Positions 1 through 11,479 of a stretch of DNA of 64,000 nucleotides are shown here, piece by piece. A program made the position numbers and the translations under genes. The stretch comes from Anastrepha obliqua (lineage: Eukaryota > Arthropoda > Insecta > Diptera > Tephritidae): assembly GCF_027943255.1 (NCBI RefSeq), contig NC_072893.1:8184001-8248000 (forward strand), in the 5' to 3' direction. Under the pieces are notes generated by a model that was not told the DNA's origin, did not search any database, and saw nothing but the letters and a program-made list of their open reading frames with translations. Every line of letters starts with the position of its first letter. The stretch's first letter is position 1.

Positions 1-206
1 CGACAATTTTGCTTATTGACGTAGCCACCGATGTAAAAATGTGAAAAGAAGAAGAAGACTCACCACTTTTGAAATAGGTTTTCAATATTTCCCAGTTTTG
101 TTCAAGCGTATAGGGTTCCATTTCGTAAATGTCAAACCTTTAAATAAATTATGAGCACATTTGACATGTCATTTGTCAAAAAGCAAACGCTATATGGCCC
201 ACCCTG
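1..206 (-). mobile_element. D,D41D-type mariner deletion derivative, cut by window edge
   Basis: The minus strand reads a start codon at 119-121 followed by MEPYTLEQNWEILKTYFKSG, the N-terminus of the rosa-type (D,D41D) transposases seen elsewhere in the window. After about 25 codons it jumps directly to GGYVNKQNCR, a motif that lies near the first catalytic Asp in the other copies, so the middle of the gene is deleted. The outer end at about 206 reads CAGGGTGGGCCATATAGCG on the minus strand, resembling the CAGGGTGGCTGATGAA terminus of the copy at 15545. The other end lies outside the window. A pseudogene; orientation is secure, exact end less so. Confidence 0.6.
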
Positions 207-212
207 AAGAAG

Positions 213-440
213 GTGGGTCGATATTATGATGTTTCAAAACTGGGTACCCTCAAGGCAGGGAGAGTGAAGAGGCAGTCTTTATCAGAACGCCTACTTGGAT
301 CTTTTCTGTCTTCGATAAAATGCTATCGTAGTTACGGGGCAGAAGAAACATCCAGGAGAGGAAAAGGAGGTATTGTTTTAGTGACACGCCATTCGATGCA
401 ACAGACGACGGTTACTGTAAGTACGAAGTCGTTTTAAACG
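213..440 (+). mobile_element. R1-type non-LTR retrotransposon 3' UTR fragment
   Basis: The stretch around 358-425 matches, on the opposite strand, the 3' untranslated tail of the R1-like element at about 5985-6080: both share a GGAAAAGGA..TATTGTTTTAG..GACAC core followed by GCA..AGACGACGG and a TGTAAGT or TGCAAGTGTGAA block. No coding sense is seen. It is read as the non-coding 3' end of another R1-like copy. The short open frame here is not a gene. Confidence 0.4.
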
Positions 441-2039
441 CCAACTTACCGCTACAAAAAAAGTAGTTCCTTAACCGAAATCTCTGACCATCTTACGGCT
501 TTCTACCAATTAAATTTTCTTTTTTCATAAAGACGGATTTTTGCGACAAAAATTTAACTCATAGACTTAAATAAAAGTGAAGTGAAAGGAAAAAAATAAA
601 TAGTTCTATTTGATGAATATGAGTATATTCAATTGCATTCAATGCTTCTTTCAATATTCCACTCTTCTTATTCGAGCCACTAGGCGTATACGTAATGCGT
701 ATTTTACACTGCGAGTCCCTGTGCAGCATATCACTCAGACTACAGCTTCAGCTTCTCATAAAAAAATTGTTTTAGTAATAAATTGTACTTCCCTCCATTT
801 CTATTAGAATAAAAAAAATATTCTATGTATCACAACTGGCAGAAGACGCTTAGCCTTAACTTGTCTAAGTTTTTATAAAATGCCATGTAAAGTTGTTCCT
901 TTGTCTTTCGAAATCCTTCCGTTGTACAACTCAACTATTGAAGCAAAATTAAATCATGTCAAACTTTGAACTTAACCAATGCATTTTTTTCATTTTTGTT
1001 TTTTTTTTTTGCAGCAGGAAAGAACAATGCAATAATGCAACATAAAGCTCAGCACATCTTGTTTATGCAGAAAAATGGTTTGCACAAAAACTCATTTGCA
1101 ACTGCAAAGTTTACTTGAAACTTAAATTAAATTTTATTATGTAAAGTTGAGTAGCGACATTCGCACTCGAACTGTGAGTTATCGTTGCGGTCACACTTTT
1201 CACGGTCTGATTGCTGCGCTGGCAGTTAGAGGAGAGAACCTCGTTGGGCACTTCTTCGCTATTTACTGTAATTGGGTTAGTTTGGAATGACTTAAGTGCA
1301 GCGACAGTGTAAACGGTTGTAGTGCAGAGCTGGTACACAAAGTGTTAAGTATTGATGCAGTTGAAATATTGCAAGCAGTTTAAGTGAAGTGTTGTCGATG
1401 GAAACTTATGACGAGGGAGGGCAATTAATATTCAAAATTAAAAATTGGAAAACTTATTGACCTAAGTTGGTCAATGAGTTGGTCGTTATGAAGAAACAAT
1501 TTGTAAGGGAAGGAAATATATTACATAATTGAATTTTGAAAAATAAATTTGATTACTGGATATATGTTTGATAAGATAGTTAGTGGATGAGTGATTAACT
1601 ACCACTCAGTTGGCGCTGGTTGCGAAGACCTATATGGATATGAAACATAGAGTGTTGGAAAACGTTCGAAATGAACGACGGTTCCTAGGCTCATTCTAAT
1701 TACTAACCAAATTAGAAATTTGCGACACAACGGTAAGTGATTCTACGTAAAAGTCGATAGTCCAAATACACCCCGACAGAATTTAACTGCGAATCATTTT
1801 AGTGCTTAATAATTTAAAATTAATATAATTAACTCTTAAGAAATGTTAAACAACTTTTCAAATATTAATATCTGAAAGTTATAAACCAGACAAAATAGTT
1901 TCTAAGTTTATTAAAAATTTATTTAAACTGGCCAGCGAGTCTACGAATGAGTAGACTATAAAGGCATTAGTCCGCAATAACAGTTAATATCATATGAAAC
2001 AACAATTTACTATACTACGGACCGAAACAAGGAATAAAG
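441..2039. other. No gene recognised
   Basis: AT-rich sequence without homology I can recognise and without a convincing open frame. A CGGTCACACT string at 1188 is listed separately as a possible core-promoter motif. Short open frames here look random. Confidence 0.5.
1188..1197 (+). promoter_or_regulatory. Possible insect core-promoter motif 1 (M1BP-type)
   Basis: CGGTCACACT matches the Drosophila Ohler motif 1 core (YGGTCACACT) that marks many TATA-less housekeeping promoters. It sits in a locally GC-richer patch (about 1145-1400). No downstream coding exon was found, so this may be chance or a distal/untranslated first exon. Confidence 0.2.
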
Positions 2040-3205
2040 ACTACGCCCACGGCGGCGATGAATGTCATGCTGCACTTATTACCGATTGAGGCCTACAGCA
2101 AGCAGCTGGTAGCAAAATCGGCACTTAGGTTAAGAGAATCTTCTAACTTAGCCACTAACAGAAGGGGTCACGCAAGAATACCAGACGAATACCCTTCGTA
2201 CATCAAACGACAGACTTTTGTAGCTCAGTAGAATTGCATGTAAAAACATCCTTTACCCCTAACTTTCCCCACGAGAGGTGATTGGGACAATGGGATAATG
2301 GACAATAGAAGCGGAATCAGCATCTATACTAATGGTTCCAAGCTAAATGATCAAGTAGGCGGAGGCCTTCATTCTGAAGGAATGAATGCCAAAATCTCAT
2401 TCCGGTTACCGGATCACTGCAGTGTATTTTAAGCTGAAATTTTGGCTATTAGGGAAGGCATTCTAGCCTTAAATAAAAGTATCCTCACCACAAGAGATAG
2501 AGATAGCCTATCACACACATTCAGATAGCCAATCGGCCCTGAAAGCTTTAAAGGAATGCATCAACGTTTTGACAGAACTATCACAGTACTTTGTAATAAA
2601 CCTGCTCTCGGGGCCGTGCCATAGCGATATAGAGACATAGAAGGCAACTGCAAAGCAGATGAGCTAGCGAGTATGGGTACCACATTACCGATCCAACCTG
2701 ACAAAGCGAAAATGTCTATACCTTTAGAAAATTGTAAGATGCTTACAGATAAACACACTATCAGAGCTGCCAAGAGGCTACAGACCTGACCTGTGCAACA
2801 AGTAGAATGACGTGGCCAGAATGGAACACGGGAAAAGCATGAGAAATATTCATGTGATGCATGTGATTGGCAGGCATTTCAGTAGACTAGGAGCACCCTA
2901 TAACGACTATTGCAAAAACTGTAACGACATTGAAGAAGAAGAGACTATACCTGTAGAACACTTTCAATGCGGGTGCATGGCTCTGGATAGAGGAAGGTTC
3001 AATATTTTAGGAAAAAGTTCCTTGAATAACTTGGCAGATGTAGCCAATTTAAAAATAACAAGCCTTGTTAGATATATTAAAGCCACAGGTTGGTTCAATG
3101 AGGACAATGTAGAGTGAGGAGAGGGGACAGCCCTGGTGGTGTCACAATGGGCCTACAGCAGGCCTAAGTGTGTGAACCGACAACTACTATACCTATCTAC
3201 CTACA
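2040..3205 (+). pseudogene. Non-LTR retrotransposon 3' relic (RNase H and CCHC-type tail, LOA/I-like)
   Basis: Conceptual translation across stops gives TAAMNVMLHLLPIEAYSKQL (end of the RT thumb, aligning with LALNAMLNVAPVDIVEE in the element at 7.6 kb), then a RNase H start IYTNGSKLNDQVGGGLH and ISFRLPDHCSVF-stop-AEILAIREG near 2310-2460, and then a degenerate DSQSA-like segment near 2520. The C-terminal piece at 2812-3117 holds a Cys/His knuckle (C-x2-C, then EHFQCGC). The 3' tail near 3165-3205 runs into a CTACCTACATT-type end. Several stops and frameshifts make it dead. Clade assignment rests on RT plus RNase H order; LOA, I or a related clade are all possible. Confidence 0.7.
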
Positions 3206-5040
3206 TTAAAACAGGCTTATCATATAACTTGCTGTAAATTTTTGAGATTTATTTCGAAAATAAATTTCAAATCAAAAATAAAATTTGCAAATATTTTATA
3301 TTGGGCAGTCGAACGGCTAAACGCTTTTATCAAATGACTTCTGATTTCTCTGTGGTTGTAGTTCCAATTCGTTAATATTTATGGCATATTCATTATTTCA
3401 GTTAATCAATTAGTCATATGGATTATGCCACAGAAATGAAAAGATTCAACTGTATTTGCGAAGGCCTGCTTATACTCCACGGCGTATGAGTGACCTTCTA
3501 CCAACCGGCATTTTGGTTTAATAGAAATGACATTCCCAGGAACTTTACAGAGTTTTTTATTGCTCTAATTGCAAGAAAATATATAAGTTTGCTATAAATA
3601 GTAAATATTCCACAAAGGAAGACTTCCACTCAAGAAGACTTCCACTCGATTAAACGATATTCAAGTAATTAATGCTTTGATCGGGAAAATCACTAAACGC
3701 AATGCAATTTGCTCAACTGTCAGCGACACATAACTTGCGCAATGGCAACTATAAAACCTTCAACTTAATTCCCTCCTTTCATTTTTGTTTTTGTTTTTTT
3801 GTGTTTTGGAAAATACGCAAAAATATTGGTGCCATTTCGTGAATTGTACCTCGGCGCAATACTCTTCCCGCCCCCTCATTTCTATCGCTTGTTCAAATAA
3901 TCAGCGCCAGTCAAGGGCATCACCAAGCGCTTACCTACACATAAAGGCTCACGTGTTGTCGCTAATGTTGGCGTCGCTCGGTTAAAAATGGCTGCTGCAA
4001 TTGTTATTGTTAAAGCAGCGCTTGACACGAACCAGCCAACCTAACTGGGTCAATGTGAAATTGCAGTGAGCCGAAATTAGTAAATAGGAACAATGCGAAG
4101 CAATCAGCCAGGCAGCCAGTCAGCCCAGTCAACAAACCAACATTTCGTCGCCTTAATGTCAATAACAGCAGTTCGGCAGCTCAGTGACAGCAGCAATCGC
4201 AGCAGCATAATGCACGTTAACGGCAGTGTTGTAGGCAGCAACAAAAGCGAAAGTCATCAAAAGCCGCACATTATGCACGGCAACGAAGTCAGCCGTGCCA
4301 GCCGCGCCAGCCACTACAATTTCCTTTTCATAACAGCTCCATTTTCTGTTTATTTGTGCATTGAACTCAAATTGCGCGGCATGACCCTGCCACGTATGTA
4401 CGTACGGTGTTTTAACTTGTTTTTGTTTTTTCCCCTACTTTGCTGTAGCACAATGTCATTACCGCTACCCTTTGGGTTGTTGTGCTGTTTTGTAGCGCAT
4501 AGAGATTGTTTTGTTATTGTTGTTTACTGTTGGTGTTGTTGAAGATGCTGCGGTTTGCGCCCGATTTAACAAATCAACAGCAGAAAAATTTTCATAAAAA
4601 TCAAGCGTAAAAATGCGGTGGCATTCATTAAATTTATTCATGGCGCACTTTGTTGCAGAGCGCGCGGCATTTTAATTGCTTGCTGCTGTGGTGCCTTTAA
4701 TATGGCCCGGCGGTAATTATTTCATGGGAATATTTGAAGTCTTTATTTGAATTTTTTTACAAAATTCAATGAGAGGCTGAAATATATCAAATTTTATTGC
4801 GGTTTCGCTTTTTATGCTCATTTTTTTTATTTCTTGATTGTTTGTTTATTCATTCCCTTCTATTTTGTATATTTTTTTTTGACAAAGGCTTTCCATGAGT
4901 TTACTCAACTCGTGCTTTTGTATGTTGATTGCTCAGATGCAAATTTTATTGCATTTTATTTCTTAGTACTAACGGCGAAGACACTTTTTATTCGGTGGGC
5001 TTAACAATATAACGAAATATTGACCATCAACTAAGATTCT
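3206..5040. other. No gene recognised; CAG/GTT-rich single-copy-like DNA
   Basis: No TE homology seen. 4090-4300 is rich in CAG/CAA triplets and 4420-4540 in TTG/TGT, giving a long but low-complexity open frame that I do not accept as a gene. 4740-4900 is T-rich. A 13-bp direct repeat (GACTTCCACTC) occurs at about 3620-3645. Confidence 0.45.
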
Positions 5041-5045
5041 TATCA

Positions 5046-5615
5046 AGCGACGAACTTTTCGGTAGCCTGTGCAAATATTGATAAATCTGAAAGATTTTGT
5101 GCATGCCCCTTTATCCCGCATTGCGTCATGTACAGGGTGCGGTGTTTGGAGACAACTTGAGAGTATAAATTCTCCGAGTTAAACAAAGCGCGCCAGTCGT
5201 TTCTTCCTCCTGCTAACCGGTGCCAGCTCGACACATTAAGTGAAGTCAAGTCCTTCTCCCCCTGATCTTTCCAACGCAAAGGAAACCTTCCTCTTCTTCT
5301 ACTACCACCAGCTGGTACCGCATCAAATACTTTCAGAGCCGGAGCGTTTGTATCCATTCGGACGACATGACCCAGCCAACGAAGCCGCTGGATCTTTATT
5401 CGCTGGGCTATGTCTATGCCGTCTTAAAACTCATACAGCTCATGGTGCAAAGGTCTAAAAATCGTGTGCGGAATCAAGCACTTCGAGTGACGCTTCATCG
5501 GATATTGTCATCGTTCACGCTTCTACGCAACCGGCAAGATTAGAGCCTTGTAGAGACGACTTTACTACTTAGTTGCCTACTTAGTCTAAAGTAGCACTTG
5601 TTGCCAAGAGAGATT
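5046..5615 (-). pseudogene. RTE-clade non-LTR C-terminal fragment
   Basis: The minus strand encodes NAPALKVFDAVPAGGSRR..FPLRWKDQ..KDLTSLNVSSWHRLA, the C-terminal region found downstream of the reverse transcriptase in RTE-type elements. It is the same family as the copy at 20869-21766 (NAPALKVFDAVPAGGSRGRG). Frameshifts separate the upstream SRQLSSK and FRPLHHEL segments. No RT core, no 3' tail repeat remains. A dead fragment. Confidence 0.75.
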
Positions 5616-5959
5616 TTTAAATGGTGGGTCCCAAACCTAGCGCACAACCAGCTATCCTGGGATGCTCCGCCTTCTCACGTTTGCTCACTCTCGAACGGAT
5701 ATTCGGAAGCTACCCAGACGATACTTGCGCTAATCCCGGAAGATGTGAGCTGCTTGAACCATGTCTAGAACAATCATCCTGGCCACTCCCAAATGAATGG
5801 CGATCAGTGTGTGGGCTTCTACATATGGAACCATTCTGAGAGTACAAATAGTCAGATGTTATTTTGAACAAAATTTAACTTCACGAATTTTAAAGTTTAG
5901 GTTGAAGTTAAAGTCGATAAGTCAAAATACCTTGTTAGGTCTTTAAGCTATGGCAACCT
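5616..5959. other. No gene recognised
   Basis: Includes an open frame at 5621-5839 of 72 codons with no family resemblance that I can name. It lies between two non-LTR fragments and may be untranslated retrotransposon DNA. Confidence 0.4.
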
Positions 5960-7040
5960 GAAGGTCTTTTCTTTGGTGAGTGAGGTAGAGCTCAAAATGC
6001 TTTCACACTTGCAGCGACCGTCGTCTACTGCGTTGTGTGGTGTGTCCCCTAAAACAATTCCTTTTCCTCTTCTAGGAAAACTCCCTTCCCTGGATTTTTG
6101 CAGTAATTCGAGAGAGCCCAGAATGATGTTCATGAAATCCATATCTATTCATCCATGTCTGGTTCTACCCCGCTTTTAGCCAGCCTCATGCTACTGGCTC
6201 GTCTTCTTATTTCTGTGTCTGTGAGGCTTCGCTTTGTTGCATTGCGTCGAGGTCTATCTTTTTTCTCCGTAATACGCCTTCAACTTATAATTTAATGGCA
6301 TTCCTGTTATCCTCGCATTCACGCATCTTGCCGATCACATTAGCCGGCGTGCTGTCGTCTATCTGCTTTCTCAGGGCATCTCTTTGCACGAGCCATCTGT
6401 TGCAATTAAAGAACATGCATTCAGCGTCATAGTTCGGTGCTTCGCAGTATATGCACCTGGGGTCACTTACCTTATGCGTTATAGGTATTTACGGATGAGT
6501 CCGTGGGCCGAGAGAAACTGAGTCATGAAACAGCCCACATCTCCGAAGTTCCTTTGAATCCGTTTACCTATTGTAGGAATCAGCCTCGCCATCCATCTGC
6601 CACTCGATTCAGTGTCCCATCGGCTTTGCCATCGCTGCATAATTTGGCATCTGTGTTCCGCGGTGTTGGTGATAAAGTGTTTTTTCCTAAAATCCCACGT
6701 ATCCGCTCATCACCGAGCTATCATCATCAATAGGTATCTTCCCGCTGAGCATAAAAATTCCTGCGTCTCTGAGTGTTGCTGTTCGTTGTACAGCCTCCAG
6801 TGTTTCCACTTGGTCTTACAGTTTAGGGAATCTGGCCATATTTAACTGCCGTACAGAAGTATTTCGTTTGCGGTGACCATGATCAACCTTCTTTTACGCT
6901 GCATTGATCCACCGATGTTCGCCATTAGTCTGCTCAGCATTCCCGTGATCTTTGATGTTTTATTAGCAGCGTGCCTTCTCTGGGCGCCGAACGTGGAGGT
7001 CGACACATATATTCTTTTCACTAAGTGGAGAGTTTTAAAT
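5960..7040 (-). pseudogene. R1-clade non-LTR retrotransposon C-terminal half and 3' UTR
   Basis: Minus-strand translation gives RLMANIGG..KRRLIMVTANEILLYGS-stop-IWPDSL (RT thumb), then IFMLSGKIPIDD, GRWMARLIPTIGKRIQRNFGDVG with MTQFLSAHGLIRKYL, then the zinc-knuckle segment DPRCIYCEAPNYDAECMFFN and the terminal LRRKKIDLD block that typifies R1-clade proteins. The coding part ends at a stop at 6207; 5960-6206 is 3' UTR, matched by the fragment at 213-440. At least three stops or frameshifts are present and everything 5' of the thumb is missing. R1 elements normally target 28S rDNA; no rDNA is seen, so this is an R1-clade relative elsewhere in the genome. Confidence 0.75.
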
Positions 7041-7094
7041 GCCTAGGTGTATGCCTTAGCAGCGCTTCAGATCCCCAATCGGTGTGAATGATAT

Positions 7095-7550
7095 ACTACA
7101 AATGCTCTTTTGCTCACCTGAAACTTGTAGGAGACGCTAAAAAGACCAGTATCAACATATGGCTGCGAAGCATGAAAGTGGCATCTAACATAAAGAACTA
7201 CATTCTCCGCTTTAAGCGTAAAATCTTAAAACGGATATTTGGACCAGTAAGGGAAGGTGATGGGTCTCAGTACCAGATAAAATTTTGTGACCGCACTGCT
7301 GATATCTTGAAGCTCAGTGGCTGGGATAGTTTATACACCAGAAACTTAAGATGCACGACAGCAGAATAATGAAAACTACCTGCAACTCTTTTGTTAGGGG
7401 AGTAAAAAGCGTGAGAGATCACCAAGAAGATGGGCAGACGATGTTGATGCAGATTAACGCCTGATAAGTGCTAGGAGTAACGGCACAAATGAACCGCGTC
7501 GTATGGAGCGCGATTGTGAAGGAGTCAAGCCCCCCTCCTATCTGTGGCAT
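7095..7550 (+). pseudogene. RTE-like non-LTR C-terminal fragment
   Basis: The frame reads FKRKILKRIFGPVREGDG, then, after a frameshift, MDDSRIMKTTCNSFVRGVKS and LGVTAQMNRVVWSAIVKE, matching the order of C-terminal motifs in RTE-type elements (RRKILR.IFGP..., RMDDSR..., W..IV.EAK). The spacing is compressed and the reading frame is broken. It abuts a SINE piece and the LOA-like element downstream. Confidence 0.6.
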
Positions 7551-7551
7551 G

Positions 7552-7608
7552 CGTTTCGATGTTGTTCCCCAAATGGAGGGGCCTATAATTTTAAGCCGAC
7601 ACCGAACG
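7552..7608 (-). mobile_element. SINE body fragment inside a non-LTR element
   Basis: GATGTTGTTCC.CAAATGGAGG followed by GGCCTATAATTTTAAGCCGAC is the reverse complement of the SINE body at 39940-39990 (GTCGGCTT..ACTATAGGTC then CCATTTGTGGAACAACATC). Directly downstream the LOA-like RT continues, so the retrotransposon carries or abuts a piece of SINE. Confidence 0.6.
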
Positions 7609-9776
7609 GCCTGCTAAAAACCCTGGAGAGGCTGATTGATCTGCACATAAGGAGTGAAATTCCTCGGGGGCGTTTACCTTACGCTCAGCATGCTTACTGT
7701 AAAGGCAGATCGGTAGAGTCTGCTTTGCATACAATTCTTAAGGACATCGAGGTGTCCCTCCACCAGAAGGAGTTCACTGTAGGTGCCTTCCTCGACATTG
7801 AGGGGGTTTTAATAATGTCCTCCCGGAGGCAATCACCAGGTCGCCTGGTAAACTAGGAGTCGGAACCGAACTCATAAGGCTTACCCGCATGATGCTTAGC
7901 GATAGAACGGTCGTGGCAGAATGGGGTGATACCTCTCTCCGCCGGCAAGTGAACAGAGGCACTCCGCAAGGCGGTGTTCTCTCGCCACTACTCTGGATTG
8001 CCGCACTTAACGGTCTGCTGGAGGAGCTGGAGGGGAGGGGCTGTAAGGTGATTGCCTACGCGGATGACGTGGCACTTATTGCCAAAGGCAAGTTTCTAGA
8101 TACTCTGATGGAACTGATACAGGCTTATCTGAATCTAGTTATACATTGGACCGCAAATTGCGGCCTATCGGTTAATCCTCTGAAGACGGAGCTCGTCTTA
8201 TTTACGAGGAAATACAAAATAATAAGAGTGTTTCTCCCCTCAATAGCGGGCGCTCCGTTGGTGCTCTCTGACAAGGTGAAGTACCTGGGACTCATCCTTG
8301 ACAGAGGTCTTACGTGGAAGCCAAACATTGAGGAGAGAATCAGAAAGACAACAGTCGCCTTGTATGGTTGCAGGGGCGCTATCGGCAAAAGATGGGGCCT
8401 CTCGCCTAAAGTCCCTTTTTGGCTTTATAATACGATTATAAAACCAATCTTGCTATACGGAGTCCTTGTCTGGTTGAACTCGCTAGAAAGGATGGTGTCA
8501 GTTAAGAAGCTGGAGAGGGTACAAAGGTCTGCCCTCATTGGAATCAGTGGGGCGCTCCGTACCACTCGTACTCTAGCGCTTAACGCTATGCTGAATGTGG
8601 CGCCCGTGGACATTGTAGAAGAAACTACCGCTGCACGCGCCGCAATCAGATTAAGGTGTTCGGGCCATAGGCTAGACCTAAGTTACGGACACTCTAGCAT
8701 TCTTAAAAACTTTGAGTTCATCCCCATGGTGCTGGACCACTGTACACCCACGCTGGGTCCGAGCGGACCTTTTTCTACTCACATTCCATCAAGGGATGAG
8801 TGGGCGGGGTGCAACATTTGGCGGCAAGGCATGGCAAACATGTTCACGGATGGCTCGAAATTGGACGGAAGGGTTGGTGGGGGAGTATTCTGTAAGGAGC
8901 CTCCCATCATACTTAAATTTAGGCTCCCGGACCACTGTAGTGTTTTCCAAGCGGAGGTATCCGTTAAGGAAGTAAATACTTACTCCGATAGCCAATCGGC
9001 AATTAGGGCCTTGGGCTCGCTGTTTGTGCTTCGAGATAGGTCGGGGAATGTCAGGCTTCTCTCTCAATTGCATCCGAATACTTCGTCATCAGGCTCATTT
9101 GGGTTCCCGGGCACAGCGGCATAGAGGGAAACTGCTGGGCTGATGAGCTGGCTAGACAGGGAACTTTGGAGACGGTTTCGTCGCGAAATGAGAGAATTGG
9201 GGTTCCCCTGAGAACCTGTGGTCTGCTCCCGGAAAGATGGGCATCGAGTCAACTCAGGGAGCGCTGGGCTAGTGCGCAAACGTGCAAGGTCGCGAGATCC
9301 TTCTGGCCACGGGTATATCGGGACGCTTAAGGGAACTCCTTAGGCTAACAAAGCCCCAGCTCTCGAATTTGGTGAGCATCCTTACCGGACATTGTCCGTT
9401 GATGCCGTGAGACTTGAGATTGCCTCAAGTCCGTTCTGCAGAAACTGTCTGGAGGACAATGTGGAATCATCTCAACACCTTCTTCTCAGCTGCCCTGCTC
9501 TCGTCTGGCAAAGACTTAGACATCTGGGCTCTCACTTTTGCGCTACGCCTGCGGATATAACCGGTGTAAATATTATATATTTGGTGAAGTTCATTAGTAG
9601 CTTGTTACGGCTAACTACGAACGCACATGGTCATCATCGTCTCTAATCCCAAGGCTCCTTCTTCCTCCCCTTCTCCCTTCTCCTCTCCCATGTATGGCAC
9701 CACAACGGACGAATTTTTTTAATATTTGTCCAAGTGAGCCCTTAACTAGGGCAGCCATTTAACCTAACCTAACCGA
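7609..9776 (+). pseudogene. LOA-like non-LTR retrotransposon (RT, RNase H, CCHC knuckle)
   Basis: The protein starts in the RT fingers (LLKTLERLIDLHIRSEIPRG, YAQHAYCKGRSVESALH), continues through FLDIEG, where a frameshift near 7805 moves the frame, then RGTPQGGVLSPLLW and the catalytic box AYADDVALI, thumb (KYLGLILDRGLTWKPNIEER), and RNase H (MFTDGSKLDGRVGGGVF, LPDHCSVFQAEV, then YSDSQSAIRAL). Between AEV and YSDSQ about 20-25 codons seem to be missing, removing the catalytic Glu helix region. A second frameshift near 9040 leads to FGFPGHSGIEGN-type RNase H end, and 9392-9646 carries the terminal knuckle FCRNCLEDNVESSQHLLLSC. The 3' end is an AACCTAACCTAACC tail at about 9757-9772. Endonuclease and ORF1 are absent. 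Dead copy. Confidence 0.8.
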
Positions 9777-9885
9777 ACGGCAAATGGTTTTTAATGAGCA
9801 GTTTTTCCTGACAGAAATACATCCAGGGGCTTGCCTTTGCCTGCCGAGGGTCGACTGCTGTTAGAAAAGTCTGTTATAAACAAAC
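9771..9885 (-). mobile_element. tRNA-derived SINE fragment
   Basis: GAACGGCAAATGGTTTTTAA..GACAGAAATACATCC..GCCTTTGCCTGCCGAGGGTCGACTGCTGTTAG is the reverse-strand SINE body shared with 19300-19400. It directly follows the tail of the non-LTR element upstream. Confidence 0.6.
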
Positions 9886-11052
9886 TATATTAAAAATTAA
9901 AAATAGTAAAAATAGTTGATAATACCAACACTTGAACATGACAAAACACTCCAAGTGTCACTTATCAGGTGAGGAACCCAGGCGCGCATTTTCACCTCGC
10001 TGTAAGTGGTGGACTAAGAACCGTTTTTAATACTGTGAAATTTTTCTATTTACTAATTTGCAATGGAAAAAATCTTGCTTTGTTAGCAAGAAAAATACGG
10101 AACGTATTGCATGTCATACACAAACATACTTTACACGGCGTCTGAGTTCAAAGCAAAGATGGAACCAACTTCTAACAGCCACTTTTTATGGGACGCAATT
10201 CAAAAATCACAAACTGCATTTTCATTCATTTATTTATTTTGATTTTCTCAAGCACTAATTGAATTAAAACTGTATTCATTAAGATTTAACAGAATTCCCA
10301 CTCAACAACAACAACTTCTAAGTGCGCTGCTGCTAATTCCACGTATGTAACTGACAGGTGCGCTGCAGGCGATTCAAGCGGGGAAATATCCCATTAATAG
10401 ATATTTCACCGCTCAATTCAGCAGATATTAGAGCTTTTTATAGTTTTGAAGAATAAATTTAATTCATTAAGTTAAATTAATTAAATTAAAAATCAAAATG
10501 AAAATGTGCGTCGAAAAAAGTTTCAATAAATTAACAAAATTAACAGTTGATAATGCGGCCGATGACGAATAAATATTCGTACGTACATTTTTTAAAAAAC
10601 ATTAATGCTTTTGTGATTTTATGGCAACTGAATAGATAGAAAACAAAAATCACTCACAAGCAGCTAAGTTAAAAATGATGGATTTGGAAATGTTGCTGTT
10701 TTTGGTGTGTGGGAAATGCGTATTTATTTAGAACGGACATACAAACATGGATATACAAGTGAAATATACCAAAATCGGAAAATAATTGAATTAGTTAATT
10801 AGTGAGAAAATACGAGTAAATACGAGTTAATATGAATTAATACTTTAATGGTGAAAATAATTATAAATTTATTTATTCTAGTAATGAAATTACTGCCTTT
10901 CGTGACAACGCACGGCCCAACCCCCTTTGGTGAAATTTAAAGAGACTAGTGGTATCACCTCAAAATTTAGTATATTAGCTAAATGCAGTCAATGTCAAAA
11001 AAAAGTATATGATCAGAAAGTACCAGGAATGTTTAAATAAAACAAAACAGTG
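9886..11052. other. No gene recognised
   Basis: AT-rich sequence without recognised homology. The last 60-70 bases (about 10985-11052) are probably the terminal region of the mariner relic that follows. Confidence 0.45.
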
Positions 11053-11430
11053 TTAAATTTGAGGCAAATTTATTTTATCTCCTTCAAAATATGACCCGTC
11101 TGAAGCAACACGCATGTGCCAACGTTTAACGCAGTTCTCCATGCACCCCTGGTAGGCCGACGAAGGGATAATCTTCATCTCCTTTGAGAATGAGAGAATG
11201 CGACCTCTTTGATCTTTTCTATCGATTGAAATCTCCTTCCACGAAGTGCTAACTTCAACTTGGGAAACAAAAAGGAGTCGCAGGTGAATACGGTGATTGC
11301 TCGATGGTATTTACTAGGTGTTTGGTCAAATAATCCAGCACAATTTGGGCTCGGTGCGATGGCGCGTTATCATCATACAAATTCCAAGAATTGTTTGCCC
11401 ACATTTCCGGCCGGCCAGGCAAACACTAAT
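11053..11430 (-). pseudogene. Mariner transposase C-terminal relic
   Basis: The minus strand reads MWANNSWNLYDDNAPSHRAQ (second catalytic Asp in DDNAPSH), then DYLTKHLVNTIEQSPYSP, KLALRGRRFQSIE, and the terminal ENCVKRWHMRVASDGSYFEG with DKINL and a stop at 11053. This is the C-terminal half of a D,D34D-type mariner transposase related to the copies at 50.7 and 60.3 kb. The third Asp region (normally PDxAPCDFF) is frameshifted. The N-terminal half is missing. Confidence 0.7.
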
Positions 11431-11479
11431 GATCCGATGGCGCTAAAAAGTGACAGATTTGTGTCTACTACAGTCTTTC

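Noticed and set aside
4093..4542. 149-codon open frame
   Set aside because: Composition is low-complexity CAG/TTG-rich and the tail is a run of hydrophobic residues from T-rich DNA; no domain or splice context.
5621..5839. 72-codon open frame between non-LTR fragments
   Set aside because: No motif; position suggests retrotransposon untranslated DNA.
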